Below, piece after piece: positions 35,829 to 44,614 of a DNA stretch of 64,000 nucleotides. The stretch lies in NCBI GenBank assembly GCA_003490145.1, contig QULQ01000005.1, forward strand, positions 154,425 through 218,424. Direction: 5' to 3'. Position 1 is the stretch's first letter; each line of letters opens with the position of its first letter. A program made the translations under genes and the position numbers. The notes below the pieces were generated by a model, which ran no database searches, was not told the origin of the DNA, and saw nothing but the letters and a program-made list of their open reading frames with translations. The stretch comes from Lachnospiraceae bacterium OM04-12BH. GTDB taxonomy: Bacteria; Bacillota; Clostridia; Lachnospirales; Lachnospiraceae.

Positions 35829-38800
35829 ATGGCAGCTAGATTATTAACACAGGTTGTAACAAGAATTGTAAATAATAAGGAAAAGGCTGGAGCCTATGGT
35901 GTTTCAATATTAAATTTGCCTCATTTTGACTATGCAGAATTTGTGAGGAAATTAAAGGGAGATAAAGGAAAACAAGTCTTTTTTCTTGGATTTACTTACG
36001 AGGATGAAAACTCCTTAAAGGGTTTACTACCAATAATTGAAAATGTATCCTATTCTTTTAGTATAGAGGATGCTGAAGAATCAAGAAACAGCGGTAACGA
36101 AGATATCTTTCGAGTATTAGTGATTAAGAGAGCAGAAATTGAAAAGCTTTCCTCCTTGAGGTGGTTTCACGAGGTGACCGTTGATATGGTGTATGATCAA
36201 AGCTGTCAATATGTGATGGACGAACTGCAAGAGACAAATTCTGTAATTAATTCATTGATACATGCTTTAAAAAGAAAATCAATAAGAGATGTATTGGGCT
36301 TTGAGAGAGTTTTAGAATATTTGCAGGAGCTAATGTATGCCCCATTAGAGGATTTACCAAATAAAATCAAGGATTCATATTATACGCTAGGACTGCTTAG
36401 GGATAATGCTCTTGATGCTGGTAATCCTTCGACAGAAGATATTGTATCAAGAATTAAGAAGAACCATAGACTTGTTGAAAGAATCGGGAACCTTGAGCAG
36501 GCAGAAAGGCAGAGTATAACGAACTATTATGCTAACGGAGAAGGAAACAAGTCTGTTCCGAGATTGATTTTGCAGTATTATGCTAAAAAAGATTTGCAAT
36601 TATTGAATCAAATGGAGTTTAGTGAGGTTGAAGAATGTTTAAAGGCTGCAAAAAAGAAGCCAGGCAATCCACCGAAGCCAAAGAACAAAACCAATACCAT
36701 TCATCCTACATCTATGGCATCACAAATGATTTTTGAAGGAAACGCACAACAGATTCATGATGTATTAGCTCAGCTTGAGCAAAAGGTTGATAATAGAAGC
36801 AATAATGAAAAGCGTGAGAGGGTTGATATAGAAGTAGATGGAACAAAAATGCAGATTAAAGCGGAGCCCGTTACAGAGCGTATCGCAACAGAGCTGACGG
36901 ATGAAACAGATTACGGTGGAATTATTTATGCCGATGTTCAATCTCCAGATGAAGCAATAGCGGATATTGATAAGTATGAATATTTGCCATTTACAGAAAA
37001 TCTGTTGGATAGAGTTTGGGAAAGTCTTCGCAAAATCGGGGATTTAGTGGCAGATGGGGAAAGCATTTCTCAAGCTTTAAGGAATTATCTCGATGCACGT
37101 AAGAAAATTAATAAATATAGATTGAGACTTCAGGATGCACCTATGTTTCCAGTTCTGGCAGATAAGGAAGCATTTACAGAATATTTGGTAGCATATGAGA
37201 AGCTTCTTATTTCAATAAATAGTGATTTTTCAAAGATTTGGCAAATAGCACCTTCAAATGCAAAGGAAATTGTAAACACTATTATTTCCATGGACAATGT
37301 ATTTGTAGAAGGCGAAAATAATTTTCATGCTATACCAACTCCACTAAATCCATTATTTCTTTGGAAATATATTAAATTAGCTGATGAAATATTGGACAGT
37401 AAAGGAGTAGAGAGTACAGAAGAAGGTAGTCTTTCTGATAATGATAAAAATTTTATTATTAGAAAAGCGGATGATATTCCGGACCCTTTATCCGTTATGT
37501 TACTGCCTGCAACTGTTCACAGAAGCGGAGGAGAATTTTTGCCTTTAACGGGAAGAATTGGGAATATACCCATTTATTCGACTAATAAACAAATCAATCA
37601 AAGTGAAAGTGGAATAGATGCGTTAAAACAGAGTATCACCCGTTATCTGTGCTTGTATCCGCATGCAGGTATGATGCTTAAAATTAGCATTATTGATCCA
37701 CCGTCAGTTGAACTTATGGTGTCGATGCTAAAAAAGCTTAATAATGATAGGGAATTTAATATATCTGGAATAGATGTTTCTATTTATAGAACAAAGGAAG
37801 CAACAAATGACTGGATTGAGATTAACGATGACTCTATCAGTGACGGAATGCTAGGGCAGGTAAAAGGCAAAAGAAGCTTAAATTTCCAACTGAAAATTGG
37901 GAGTAAAAAACAGGTGTATTCCAGAATCCTTTCGGATATGAAGGACGACCAACATATAATGATTATCTTTGATCCAAATGAAGTAAGAACAGAGGTTGTC
38001 AAGAATGATAAGCTGATACACATTCATCCGCTATGTATACCTAAGGTTTATAAATATAATCCTGTTGATGAGGTGGTGGAGATTAGACCAGCTAATGAAG
38101 GAGATGTATTTTCTACCTATGGAAGTATTGTAGAGAAGTTAAACGAGCATCCGTCAAGCTTTAGTCACACAAGCAGTATCTTTAATACACCAATTAAAAG
38201 GGATACCTATGACTTAATGCTAAGTAAAGCAGATTGGTTGATTATTTTGGATCAAAACTTAAAGAGTTGGGATATTTCACTGCGTGCAGCAAGTGAGAAA
38301 TTGTTTTATAGAGAAGATGAGTATCGTTCTATAGGCATTTATTCTAAGAACTGCAAAAAGTTTATTAAGGGCTATAGAGATGCAGTATGTAAATTGGGTA
38401 ATTTTGTACCACAGGAAAAAGGTATTGCAAATATTATTAGTGCTATCCGATCTATAAACGATGATGGCTTACTTAGCATTGTATCTCATAGTTCAAATAG
38501 GATTTTTGATGCTAATCATGGGAAAGGGAGTTTAGGACTTGCTATTGCTGCAATACATTATCTTAGAAAATATCCGGAAGCTATTTTGGTTGGTTTAGAT
38601 ACTCAATTAGCACAGGAATGGTTGTCAGGAAGAGAAGATAATCAGTTGCCAGATTTAATAGGAATTCGTTTAGAGGAAATGTCAGTCGATATTGTAGAGG
38701 TTAAAACCTATAGAGATAATGATAATGCTTTTATTATTGATGGTGATACAATATCAGGTCATGCAGTGGCACAATCTACAGTGTTGGAAGGGCTGATAAA

Positions 38801-40391
38801 AGAAATATTTGGTTCGACAGAACGGATAACCACTGTTTCAAGAAGAGAAATTCTTAGGGAACAGGTATACGAAACATTGTTTCAAACGGAAATGGATTCA
38901 TACAAAAAACATGAGAGAACAAATCAGCTAAATGCGTTGTTTGCGGGTGAGTATAAGATTGAAGTATCTAAGCAGATATGTTTTGTAGACTTTGAAAAAG
39001 GAGATAGTAGAGAAAGGACATATAAAGGTAAAGATGAGTATGCTGGAAACGATTACTTATTGAATATAGTGGGAAGTCATGAAATACAAGCAATCATTTC
39101 TGCAGTTGAATATGTTTTGGAGGTGACGAATAATTCCAGTGATTCAGAGATAAGAGATGTAGAGCAGTCAGAGCATACTGAACAAATACCGGCTGAAGAG
39201 CAAGGTGCGAGTACATTCGAGGCAGAAAGTGGAAGTCCTTCAGAGGCTGCAGTTCATTCAGATGAAGCTATAATGACAGTAAATGAGCAAGAGAAGATTG
39301 CGGAAAAAGAGCGAATTATCGAAAAATGTAATAGACTCAATAAGGTATTTAAGGATTATGGAATTTCTGCGCTGCCGGTGAATCCAGAATTGACACAGGA
39401 AACTTCTCGTTTTACACGATTTACAGTGGAGCTTAAGTCCGGTGAAACGGTTAGAGCACTCGAAAAATCGAAGGCGGATATTGGTATTCAACTCGAAGCG
39501 AACGGAGAAATATTAGTTAATCATATAAGAGGTACAAAATATATTTCTGTTGATGTTCCATTTGCAGGAGCTGGTAAGCCTGTTAAATTAGTAGACCATT
39601 TGGACATGTTAGACGGAGATAAGCAAAAGCTTAATATTGTAGCAGGACAAACACCTGATGGAAAGTTTGAAATGCTTGATATTTCTAAGGCTCCACATCT
39701 CTTGGTGGCTGGAACTACAGGCTCAGGAAAAACAATCTTCTTATACTCGATAATTGTAAGTTTGTTGCAACAGTTCAATAAGGATGAAATTGAATTTTTA
39801 ATTGTAGACCCTAAGCAAACAGATTTTGTATTTTTTGAGGATTTACCTAATTTATATGGTGGAAAAGTAATTACAGATGCCGAGGAAGCGTTGGAGATGC
39901 TAAACCGAATAAATGAGCAGGATAAAGAGGAAAGGATGCAAAAAATTCGAGCTTGTAGAAGCCGTGATATTAATTCGTACAACGAAAAAAATGCAAAGAA
40001 TAGGATGAAACGATTGATAGTTATTATTGATGAGTATGCGGATTTGATTCAGACTGCGGAGATGCAAGGAAACAGGAAGGAATTTGAACGTTCATTATCT
40101 ATGCTCGCACAAAAGGTTCGCTCATTGGGTATTCATTTGATTATTGCAACACAAAGACCTAGTGCCAATATTGTAACTGGCGTATTAAAGGCTAATATTC
40201 CATATAGAATTTCCTTCAGACTTCCATCACACACGGATTCTCAAACGATATTGGATATGTCCGGTGCAGAAAATCTGTTGGGAATGGGCGACATGCTAAT
40301 GGTTACAGAGAGTGATGTTAAACGCATGCAAGGCTTATTCATTACGGAGGAAGAATTGACAGAATTTGCAGAAGGGTATATGAATCGCTGA
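35829..40391 (+). CDS. Giant PD-(D/E)XK nuclease and FtsK/HerA-type DNA motor protein
   Basis: 1,520 aa. Residues 1-900 are unrecognised and include a basic, Pro/Asn-rich segment (KKKPGNPPKPKNKTN). Around 940-960 sits a nuclease signature: LPDLIGIRL (D942), then VDIVEVKTY (E957, K959), spaced as in PD-(D/E)XK enzymes. An acidic linker (about 1,100-1,150) leads to a C-terminal FtsK/SpoIIIE motor. This has APHLLVAGTTGSGKTIFLYS (Walker A 1,295-1,302), FLIVDPKQTDFVFF, LIVIIDEYADL (D1401, E1402), and LGIHLIIATQRPSANIVTGV. It would pump or scan DNA and cut it. The order recalls DptH. Stop and next start overlap (TGATG). Confidence 0.85.
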   Translation: MAARLLTQVVTRIVNNKEKAGAYGVSILNLPHFDYAEFVRKLKGDKGKQVFFLGFTYEDENSLKGLLPIIENVSYSFSIEDAEESRNSGNEDIFRVLVIKRAEIEKLSSLRWFHEVTVDMVYDQSCQYVMDELQETNSVINSLIHALKRKSIRDVLGFERVLEYLQELMYAPLEDLPNKIKDSYYTLGLLRDNALDAGNPSTEDIVSRIKKNHRLVERIGNLEQAERQSITNYYANGEGNKSVPRLILQYYAKKDLQLLNQMEFSEVEECLKAAKKKPGNPPKPKNKTNTIHPTSMASQMIFEGNAQQIHDVLAQLEQKVDNRSNNEKRERVDIEVDGTKMQIKAEPVTERIATELTDETDYGGIIYADVQSPDEAIADIDKYEYLPFTENLLDRVWESLRKIGDLVADGESISQALRNYLDARKKINKYRLRLQDAPMFPVLADKEAFTEYLVAYEKLLISINSDFSKIWQIAPSNAKEIVNTIISMDNVFVEGENNFHAIPTPLNPLFLWKYIKLADEILDSKGVESTEEGSLSDNDKNFIIRKADDIPDPLSVMLLPATVHRSGGEFLPLTGRIGNIPIYSTNKQINQSESGIDALKQSITRYLCLYPHAGMMLKISIIDPPSVELMVSMLKKLNNDREFNISGIDVSIYRTKEATNDWIEINDDSISDGMLGQVKGKRSLNFQLKIGSKKQVYSRILSDMKDDQHIMIIFDPNEVRTEVVKNDKLIHIHPLCIPKVYKYNPVDEVVEIRPANEGDVFSTYGSIVEKLNEHPSSFSHTSSIFNTPIKRDTYDLMLSKADWLIILDQNLKSWDISLRAASEKLFYREDEYRSIGIYSKNCKKFIKGYRDAVCKLGNFVPQEKGIANIISAIRSINDDGLLSIVSHSSNRIFDANHGKGSLGLAIAAIHYLRKYPEAILVGLDTQLAQEWLSGREDNQLPDLIGIRLEEMSVDIVEVKTYRDNDNAFIIDGDTISGHAVAQSTVLEGLIKEIFGSTERITTVSRREILREQVYETLFQTEMDSYKKHERTNQLNALFAGEYKIEVSKQICFVDFEKGDSRERTYKGKDEYAGNDYLLNIVGSHEIQAIISAVEYVLEVTNNSSDSEIRDVEQSEHTEQIPAEEQGASTFEAESGSPSEAAVHSDEAIMTVNEQEKIAEKERIIEKCNRLNKVFKDYGISALPVNPELTQETSRFTRFTVELKSGETVRALEKSKADIGIQLEANGEILVNHIRGTKYISVDVPFAGAGKPVKLVDHLDMLDGDKQKLNIVAGQTPDGKFEMLDISKAPHLLVAGTTGSGKTIFLYSIIVSLLQQFNKDEIEFLIVDPKQTDFVFFEDLPNLYGGKVITDAEEALEMLNRINEQDKEERMQKIRACRSRDINSYNEKNAKNRMKRLIVIIDEYADLIQTAEMQGNRKEFERSLSMLAQKVRSLGIHLIIATQRPSANIVTGVLKANIPYRISFRLPSHTDSQTILDMSGAENLLGMGDMLMVTESDVKRMQGLFITEEELTEFAEGYMNR

Positions 40392-41083
40392 TGGAAGAAA
40401 TGTATGAAATGGGATATTTTGTGAGGGAAGAGAAAAATCGATTTATTTGTACAGTTGACGTCTGGGGTGAAAATATTGAATGCTATATTCCTTCATCCTG
40501 CAAGCTTGGGAATTTTCTCAAGCTTGCGGGTAAGAAGGTTATACTGAGAAAAAATTTGGCTACAGATGCAAGAACAAAATATGCGGTATTTGCAGTTAAG
40601 TATAAGTATAACTATATTGTATTAAACACATCGGAGGCAAATAAGGTTATTTTTGATTCTTTAGGAAGAAGACTTTTTGCATATATGGGGAAAAGAAGCA
40701 ACCCGCAGAAGGAAATCGTAGTTGACGGATATAAGACGGATATTTATTTGCCTGGGGAGGATACAATTATAGAGGTTAAGAGTATTATTTCACTAGATAA
40801 GCAAGCGATTTTTCCCACAGTTTATTCGGAAAGAGCAATAAATCAGTTAAAGAAAATACGAGAATTATTACAAGGAGGCAAAAAGGTTACTTACCTATTT
40901 GTGTCATTAAACCCGTATGTAGAATCTCTTGCCATATCAAATGAAAAGCAGATGGATGAGTTTAGGGATTTATTCCTTGACTGTTTGGAATCGGGAATGG
41001 AATGTAAAGGGTATACAACGTGTCTAAATAACTATGAGATTCAGATAAAAAAGGAAATTCCATTTATCATTAGTAATTCATAA
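40391..41083 (+). CDS. SfsA-like nuclease, last gene of putative defence operon
   Basis: 230 aa. The N-terminal OB-like half RFICTVDVWGENIECYIPSS is followed by CKLGNFLKLAGKKVILRK. The C-terminal half YKTDIYLPGEDTIIEVKSII then SLDKQAIFPTVYSERA matches SfsA in layout. The second half carries the PD-(D/E)XK residues D...E-V-K. SfsA proteins bind DNA and have been proposed to be nucleases. The ATG overlaps the preceding TGA, so it belongs to the operon. It lacks the usual chromosomal sfsA context, supporting a specialised role. Confidence 0.7.
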   Translation: MEEMYEMGYFVREEKNRFICTVDVWGENIECYIPSSCKLGNFLKLAGKKVILRKNLATDARTKYAVFAVKYKYNYIVLNTSEANKVIFDSLGRRLFAYMGKRSNPQKEIVVDGYKTDIYLPGEDTIIEVKSIISLDKQAIFPTVYSERAINQLKKIRELLQGGKKVTYLFVSLNPYVESLAISNEKQMDEFRDLFLDCLESGMECKGYTTCLNNYEIQIKKEIPFIISNS

Positions 41084-41166
41084 GTAGTATCAACTCACTG
41101 GTTGCTATGTCAGATGAAACAACTGTTTTTAAATTACGATAGATCATGGAAGGAGTGTTGTTATAA

Positions 41167-42693
41167 ATGGAATTGGAAATGAGTATTGAAGATTTATTAA
41201 ATAAACGAAGAGTCGAATCTGATAGGATCGAGTTTAAAGCTTCTTGGAATCCGGATGATATCTATCATAGTATTTGTGCGTTTGCCAATGACTTTGATAA
41301 TGTGGGTGGGGGCTATGTTTTAATAGGAGTAGAAGAAAAAAATGGAGTTGCAGTTAGACCGGTAAAAGGGCTAGAAGAATGTGAGTTGGACACAGTACAA
41401 AAAGATATTTTGGGGTATAATAATGCCATGATTCCGGCATATTTCCCTCGTGTAATTATTGAACAAGTTGATGGAAAAAATATTATTGTATTATGGGTGA
41501 CTCCAGGAGTGCAAAGACCGTACAAAGCTCCAGAACATGTTACTGCAAAAAAAGATAAAAAATACTACTATTATATACGATATGCCACAAGCTCTGTTCG
41601 TGCAAATGTAGAGCAGGAGCGAGAGCTAATCAATATGACAAATTATGCACCGTTTGATACAAGACCTAATTTCGAGGCTACTGAATCGGATATATCAGTT
41701 GCATTGCTAACGGACCATTTAAATTCAACACGAAGTAAACTTGCAAGGCAGATTGGAAAACGAGGTGTTATGGAAGTGCTTGGAGATATGCAGCTTCTAG
41801 TAGGACCACCGGAGCAACAATGCATATCAAATGTAGCGCTAATGATGTTCTGTGACCATTTGGATAAATTTTTTCCATATACACAGGTTGAAATAACGAA
41901 ATTTCCGGAAGGCAGTATTAATAATCCGAATAATTTTATTGAAGTACCGGTTATCAAAGGTTCGGTTCCAACAATGATTAAAAGAACTATGGAAAAGCTA
42001 CAGGATATGGTGATCGAGGAGAAGGTAACAAAAGTTGACTACCAGATGGAGTCGATACGTCGTTTTAGTTATCCGTATCAGGCACTGGAAGAAGCTGTTG
42101 TCAATGCTTTTTATCATCGAGATTATCAATCCTATCAAGCGATAATTATAGAGATTGAACCTGATTGTGTTAGAATTATCAGTTATCCAGGCATTGATCG
42201 TTCAATCTCGAAAAAAACGATTGCGGAAGGAGAGAGATTCAAATCTCGTTATTATAGAAATAAGCGTCTAGGAGAATTTTTGAAAGAATTAGATTTGACT
42301 GAAGGAAAATCTACAGGAATTCCGACTATACAGGAGGAGCTTAGGAATAACGGTTCTTCTAAAGCGACATTTGAAACAGATGACGAAAGAAGAGCAGTTA
42401 CCGTTGAGATACCAATTCATCCTGATTTTTTGGTAGAACAAGTCGACCTTCAAAATGAACCCCAAAATGAACCCCAAAATGAACCCCAAAGTGAACCTCA
42501 GAGACTAGGTGCTTTGGAAGAAGCTATTTTGAATTTGATTCGACTGGATGGGCATGTGACACGAGACGAAATGGCAAGCCAGATGAAGGTTTCAGTAAGC
42601 ACGGTTAAGCGATCAATAAATAAATTGAAAGATATTGGCTTAATAGAGTATGAAGGTTCAAGTAAAAGTGGCTATTGGATCATTAAAGAGTAA
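41167..42693 (+). CDS. Schlafen/AlbA_2-type ATP-binding protein with HTH tail
   Basis: 508 aa. N-terminal AlbA_2/Schlafen domain: RRVESDRIEFKASW, then ICAFANDFDNVGGGYVLIGV. A GHKL-like HATPase_c_4 region follows: QALEEAVVNAFYHRDYQSYQ, then CVRIISYPG and LTEGKSTGIPTIQEEL. A four-unit QNEP repeat (about residues 429-444) links to a C-terminal winged HTH (HVTRDEMASQMKVSVSTVKR). Such proteins are often called RecG-like or transcriptional regulators; their function is poorly known and some are linked to defence. It begins 83 bases after the operon and may have its own promoter. GGAGTG precedes the ATG. Confidence 0.85.
   Translation: MELEMSIEDLLNKRRVESDRIEFKASWNPDDIYHSICAFANDFDNVGGGYVLIGVEEKNGVAVRPVKGLEECELDTVQKDILGYNNAMIPAYFPRVIIEQVDGKNIIVLWVTPGVQRPYKAPEHVTAKKDKKYYYYIRYATSSVRANVEQERELINMTNYAPFDTRPNFEATESDISVALLTDHLNSTRSKLARQIGKRGVMEVLGDMQLLVGPPEQQCISNVALMMFCDHLDKFFPYTQVEITKFPEGSINNPNNFIEVPVIKGSVPTMIKRTMEKLQDMVIEEKVTKVDYQMESIRRFSYPYQALEEAVVNAFYHRDYQSYQAIIIEIEPDCVRIISYPGIDRSISKKTIAEGERFKSRYYRNKRLGEFLKELDLTEGKSTGIPTIQEELRNNGSSKATFETDDERRAVTVEIPIHPDFLVEQVDLQNEPQNEPQNEPQSEPQRLGALEEAILNLIRLDGHVTRDEMASQMKVSVSTVKRSINKLKDIGLIEYEGSSKSGYWIIKE
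42451..42498 (+). repeat. Four tandem 12-base repeats encoding QNEP
   Basis: Units at 42451, 42463, 42475 and 42487. The first three are identical (CAAAATGAACCC) and the fourth differs by two bases (CAAAGTGAACCT, giving QSEP). In frame inside the Schlafen-type gene; length variation by slippage would keep the frame. Confidence 0.9.
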
Positions 42694-42698
42694 TAAAA

Positions 42699-42728
42699 TA
42701 GAGGCATGGTTTTGTCATCACGCCTCTA
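42699..42728 (+). terminator. Hairpin after the Schlafen-type gene
   Basis: TAGAGGC (42699-42705) pairs with GCCTCTA (42722-42728). There is no T-run, so termination is uncertain. Confidence 0.4.
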
Positions 42729-42919
42729 CATCATTCGGAAAAGAGACCGGTCATCAATATACCGAGATCGTTTTAAGCTTTGTGTAAACGTTAAAAACTG
42801 ATATAAGATTTATGAATAGTTACAAATGGGCAGAGCCAATTTTTCAGGTTTCTGCCCATATCTGCATTATACAGAAGTTTTTGGGCATGTCAATAAGACC
42901 TGCCCAAAACAAGCTGGTT

Positions 42920-43024
42920 TTACAGGTTGCGTCCGATCAGACGCTCTTCAAAATAGATTTCAAGCTGGGAGTGGATCTGCCCCCAGTCCTGCCGGTGTCC
43001 TGTCCATTTCTTAGTGATATCCGC
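42920..43024 (-). pseudogene. IS256/mutator-type transposase C-terminal remnant
   Basis: The minus strand reads ADITKKWTGHRQDWGQIHSQ then LEIYFEERLIGRNL and TAA, typical of the end of a mutator-family transposase. An in-frame stop lies just upstream. Apart from this, 42,730-43,140 shows only short meaningless frames. Confidence 0.5.
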
Positions 43025-43143
43025 TTATGCCAGACCGTATGACGGTCAATCGTGATGAGAACGGTCAGCTTTATTATGAGTATTACATACCTTAATGCTG
43101 GAGTAATCAGCAAATGGGTATTTGAGAGGACGGAAATTGGAAT

Positions 43144-43374
43144 GCCACAAGAGTAATTTATTGGAAACAATGGAAGAAAGTTAAGACAAAATTTAGAGAA
43201 CTCAAAAAGTTAGGTGTGGAAAAGGAAAAGGTGTGGATTTGTGTTAACATGCGAAATGGAAGCTGGTATTGTAGTGGATATTTTGTCTTCCAAACCGCAT
43301 TTAACAATAAGAAACTCCGTGAACTTGGATACCCAACATTCACAGAGTTTTATTTGAAAATATGTGAAAACTAA
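43144..43374 (+). pseudogene. ltrA: Group II intron maturase, C-terminal remnant
   Basis: The open frame RVIYWKQWKKVKTKFRELKK, then NMRNGSWYCSGYFVFQTAFN, then KLRELGYPTFTEFYLKICEN and TAA is the maturase/DNA-binding end. The reverse transcriptase domain and the intron 5' half are deleted. It is a different protein from the remnant at 19,140. Confidence 0.85.
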
Positions 43375-43376
43375 AG

Positions 43377-43453
43377 AACCTCCGTGTACCGAACGGTACG
43401 CACGGTGGTGTGGGAGGACGGTAAATAAAATAATTATTTACCTCCTACCCGAT
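43377..43453 (+). ncRNA. Group II intron domains V and VI (remnant)
   Basis: Right after the maturase stop, CCGTG-TACC-GAAC-GGTA-CG-CACGG (43382-43405) forms a domain V hairpin with the two-base bulge. GGTAAATAA pairs with TTATTTACC inside GGGAGGA/TCCTACCC to form domain VI. The intron ends at about CCTACCCGAT. Without the 5' half it cannot splice. Confidence 0.7.
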
Positions 43454-43464
43454 TGGGCAATATC

Positions 43465-44595
43465 TTAATCTGTTTTCCTGCCAAGACGGGAGCGGACGAT
43501 CGTAAAAGCCGGGATGACCAGAGAAGGAATTCCGATGTATCCGATAATGGTGGTTCCCTTCTGGAGCAGGGCTTTCATACCAAAGGAAGCTCCCAAAGCA
43601 GCAAGGCCAAGGAGAATGACGGTGATAACAGCCCGGCGCAGCTGCACATTTTTAATGCCAGAGAAAAGCTTGTTAAATCTTGCACATCCGGCACCGGCCA
43701 GTCCGGCAGCACTTGTGAGGACTGCAAGTGTCATCAGAACAACAAAAAGGATAGTCAGCCAGGAAAAGCCAAGTTTTCCGAGTACAGCCATAATGGGTAC
43801 GGCTACGACACCTGGATTGCAGAGATCCGGGATGACTGTAACATAGCAGAAAAGAGTAAAAGCGATGGCAATCATCAGAACCACAGTGATGACATAACCT
43901 GCAATGATCGCTTTTCTGGTTTCCTCACGGCTTTTTAATATATCTGCTACTGACATGACGTTAAAGCAGATCGTGGACTGGAAGCAGCCATACAAAACTG
44001 CACTGAAAACAGCATAGAGAAGATTAGGCTCTTTCGTGCTGACAGGGGCAGAGGTAAGTGCAGCGCCAAGGTCATACTGACCAAATACAAGACTCAGAAT
44101 AGCGATCAGAATGACAACAAAAACGATGGCATACATCATATATTTGGAAGCAAGGGAAAGAAGCTTTGATCCATACAGACATAGCAGTGCAGAAATAATG
44201 ATAGTAGGGATTGCAGCACCCCAGTAGCTGAAGCCGAAACTCATAAGTACGTTTGCTTCGCCTGAGAAAGCAAGACCGCCGGCACACATAACGGTGGCAA
44301 GGAAAAGAAGATCATAGATGATACTGATGAATTTGCCAGCCTTTTCTCCGTAGCAGGAAAGGACAAAGGGCTTATAACTGGTTGTATTGTGGCTTCTTGC
44401 ATATTCTGTCATATAGAACATGACACCGCCGGTCACCAGCATGGCAAGCAGTGGCATGACGAGACCGATCCAGCCATATTTTACATAGTAGGTGACACTG
44501 AAGGCACCGGTAGCAAAGCCGGGACCAAAGTGGCCGCCGAGCCATACAGCTGCGACGCCAAGGTAAGATGAAGCAAAGATGTTTTGTTTTTTCAT
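43465..44595 (-). CDS. YkvI-like integral membrane permease
   Basis: 376 aa from the ATG at 44,595 on the minus strand, with GGGAGAAA upstream. Ten or so hydrophobic segments: VAAVWLGGHFGPGFATGAFS with the Gly-rich first helix of APC-superfamily transporters, then IYDLLFLATVMCAGGLAFSG, ending GYIGIPSLVIPAF. It resembles YkvI and other uncharacterised sodium-symporter-like proteins; the substrate is unknown. This is the first core gene right of the island. The intron remnant ends 11 bases beyond its stop. A Dabb gene lies just upstream in the same direction. Confidence 0.85.
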   Translation of the reverse strand: MKKQNIFASSYLGVAAVWLGGHFGPGFATGAFSVTYYVKYGWIGLVMPLLAMLVTGGVMFYMTEYARSHNTTSYKPFVLSCYGEKAGKFISIIYDLLFLATVMCAGGLAFSGEANVLMSFGFSYWGAAIPTIIISALLCLYGSKLLSLASKYMMYAIVFVVILIAILSLVFGQYDLGAALTSAPVSTKEPNLLYAVFSAVLYGCFQSTICFNVMSVADILKSREETRKAIIAGYVITVVLMIAIAFTLFCYVTVIPDLCNPGVVAVPIMAVLGKLGFSWLTILFVVLMTLAVLTSAAGLAGAGCARFNKLFSGIKNVQLRRAVITVILLGLAALGASFGMKALLQKGTTIIGYIGIPSLVIPAFTIVRSRLGRKTD

Positions 44596-44614
44596 TGGTT
44601 TTTCTCCCTCATTA

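Larger units (their letters stand above)
13690..43453. mobile_element. Accessory island between lysS and the YkvI-like gene
   Basis: The region is visibly more AT-rich than both flanks. It is full of truncated genes and holds remnants of a relaxase, IS607, IS256 and two group II introns, plus a tRNA fragment. The left edge is where lysS codon use changes. The right edge is the 3' end of a group II intron, 11 bases from the ykvI-like stop. No integrase or clear direct-repeat ends were found, so it is probably a composite of several insertions and deletions rather than one element. Edges are approximate. Confidence 0.6.

Noticed and set aside
30548..41083. Calling the operon Druantia or Dnd/Dpt outright
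   Set aside because: A DUF4338 protein is present but there is no DruE-type helicase; the NTPase/unknown/FtsK order recalls DptFGH but no dndBCDE sulphur-modification genes are in the window. Naming it as either would overstate the evidence.
42451..42498. CRISPR-like repeats
   Set aside because: The units are 12 bases with no spacers and lie in frame inside a gene. No CRISPR array or cas gene was seen anywhere.
43453..43938. A 161-codon + strand frame opposite the YkvI-like gene
   Set aside because: The minus strand encodes a coherent multi-helix permease, so the + strand frame is a shadow.
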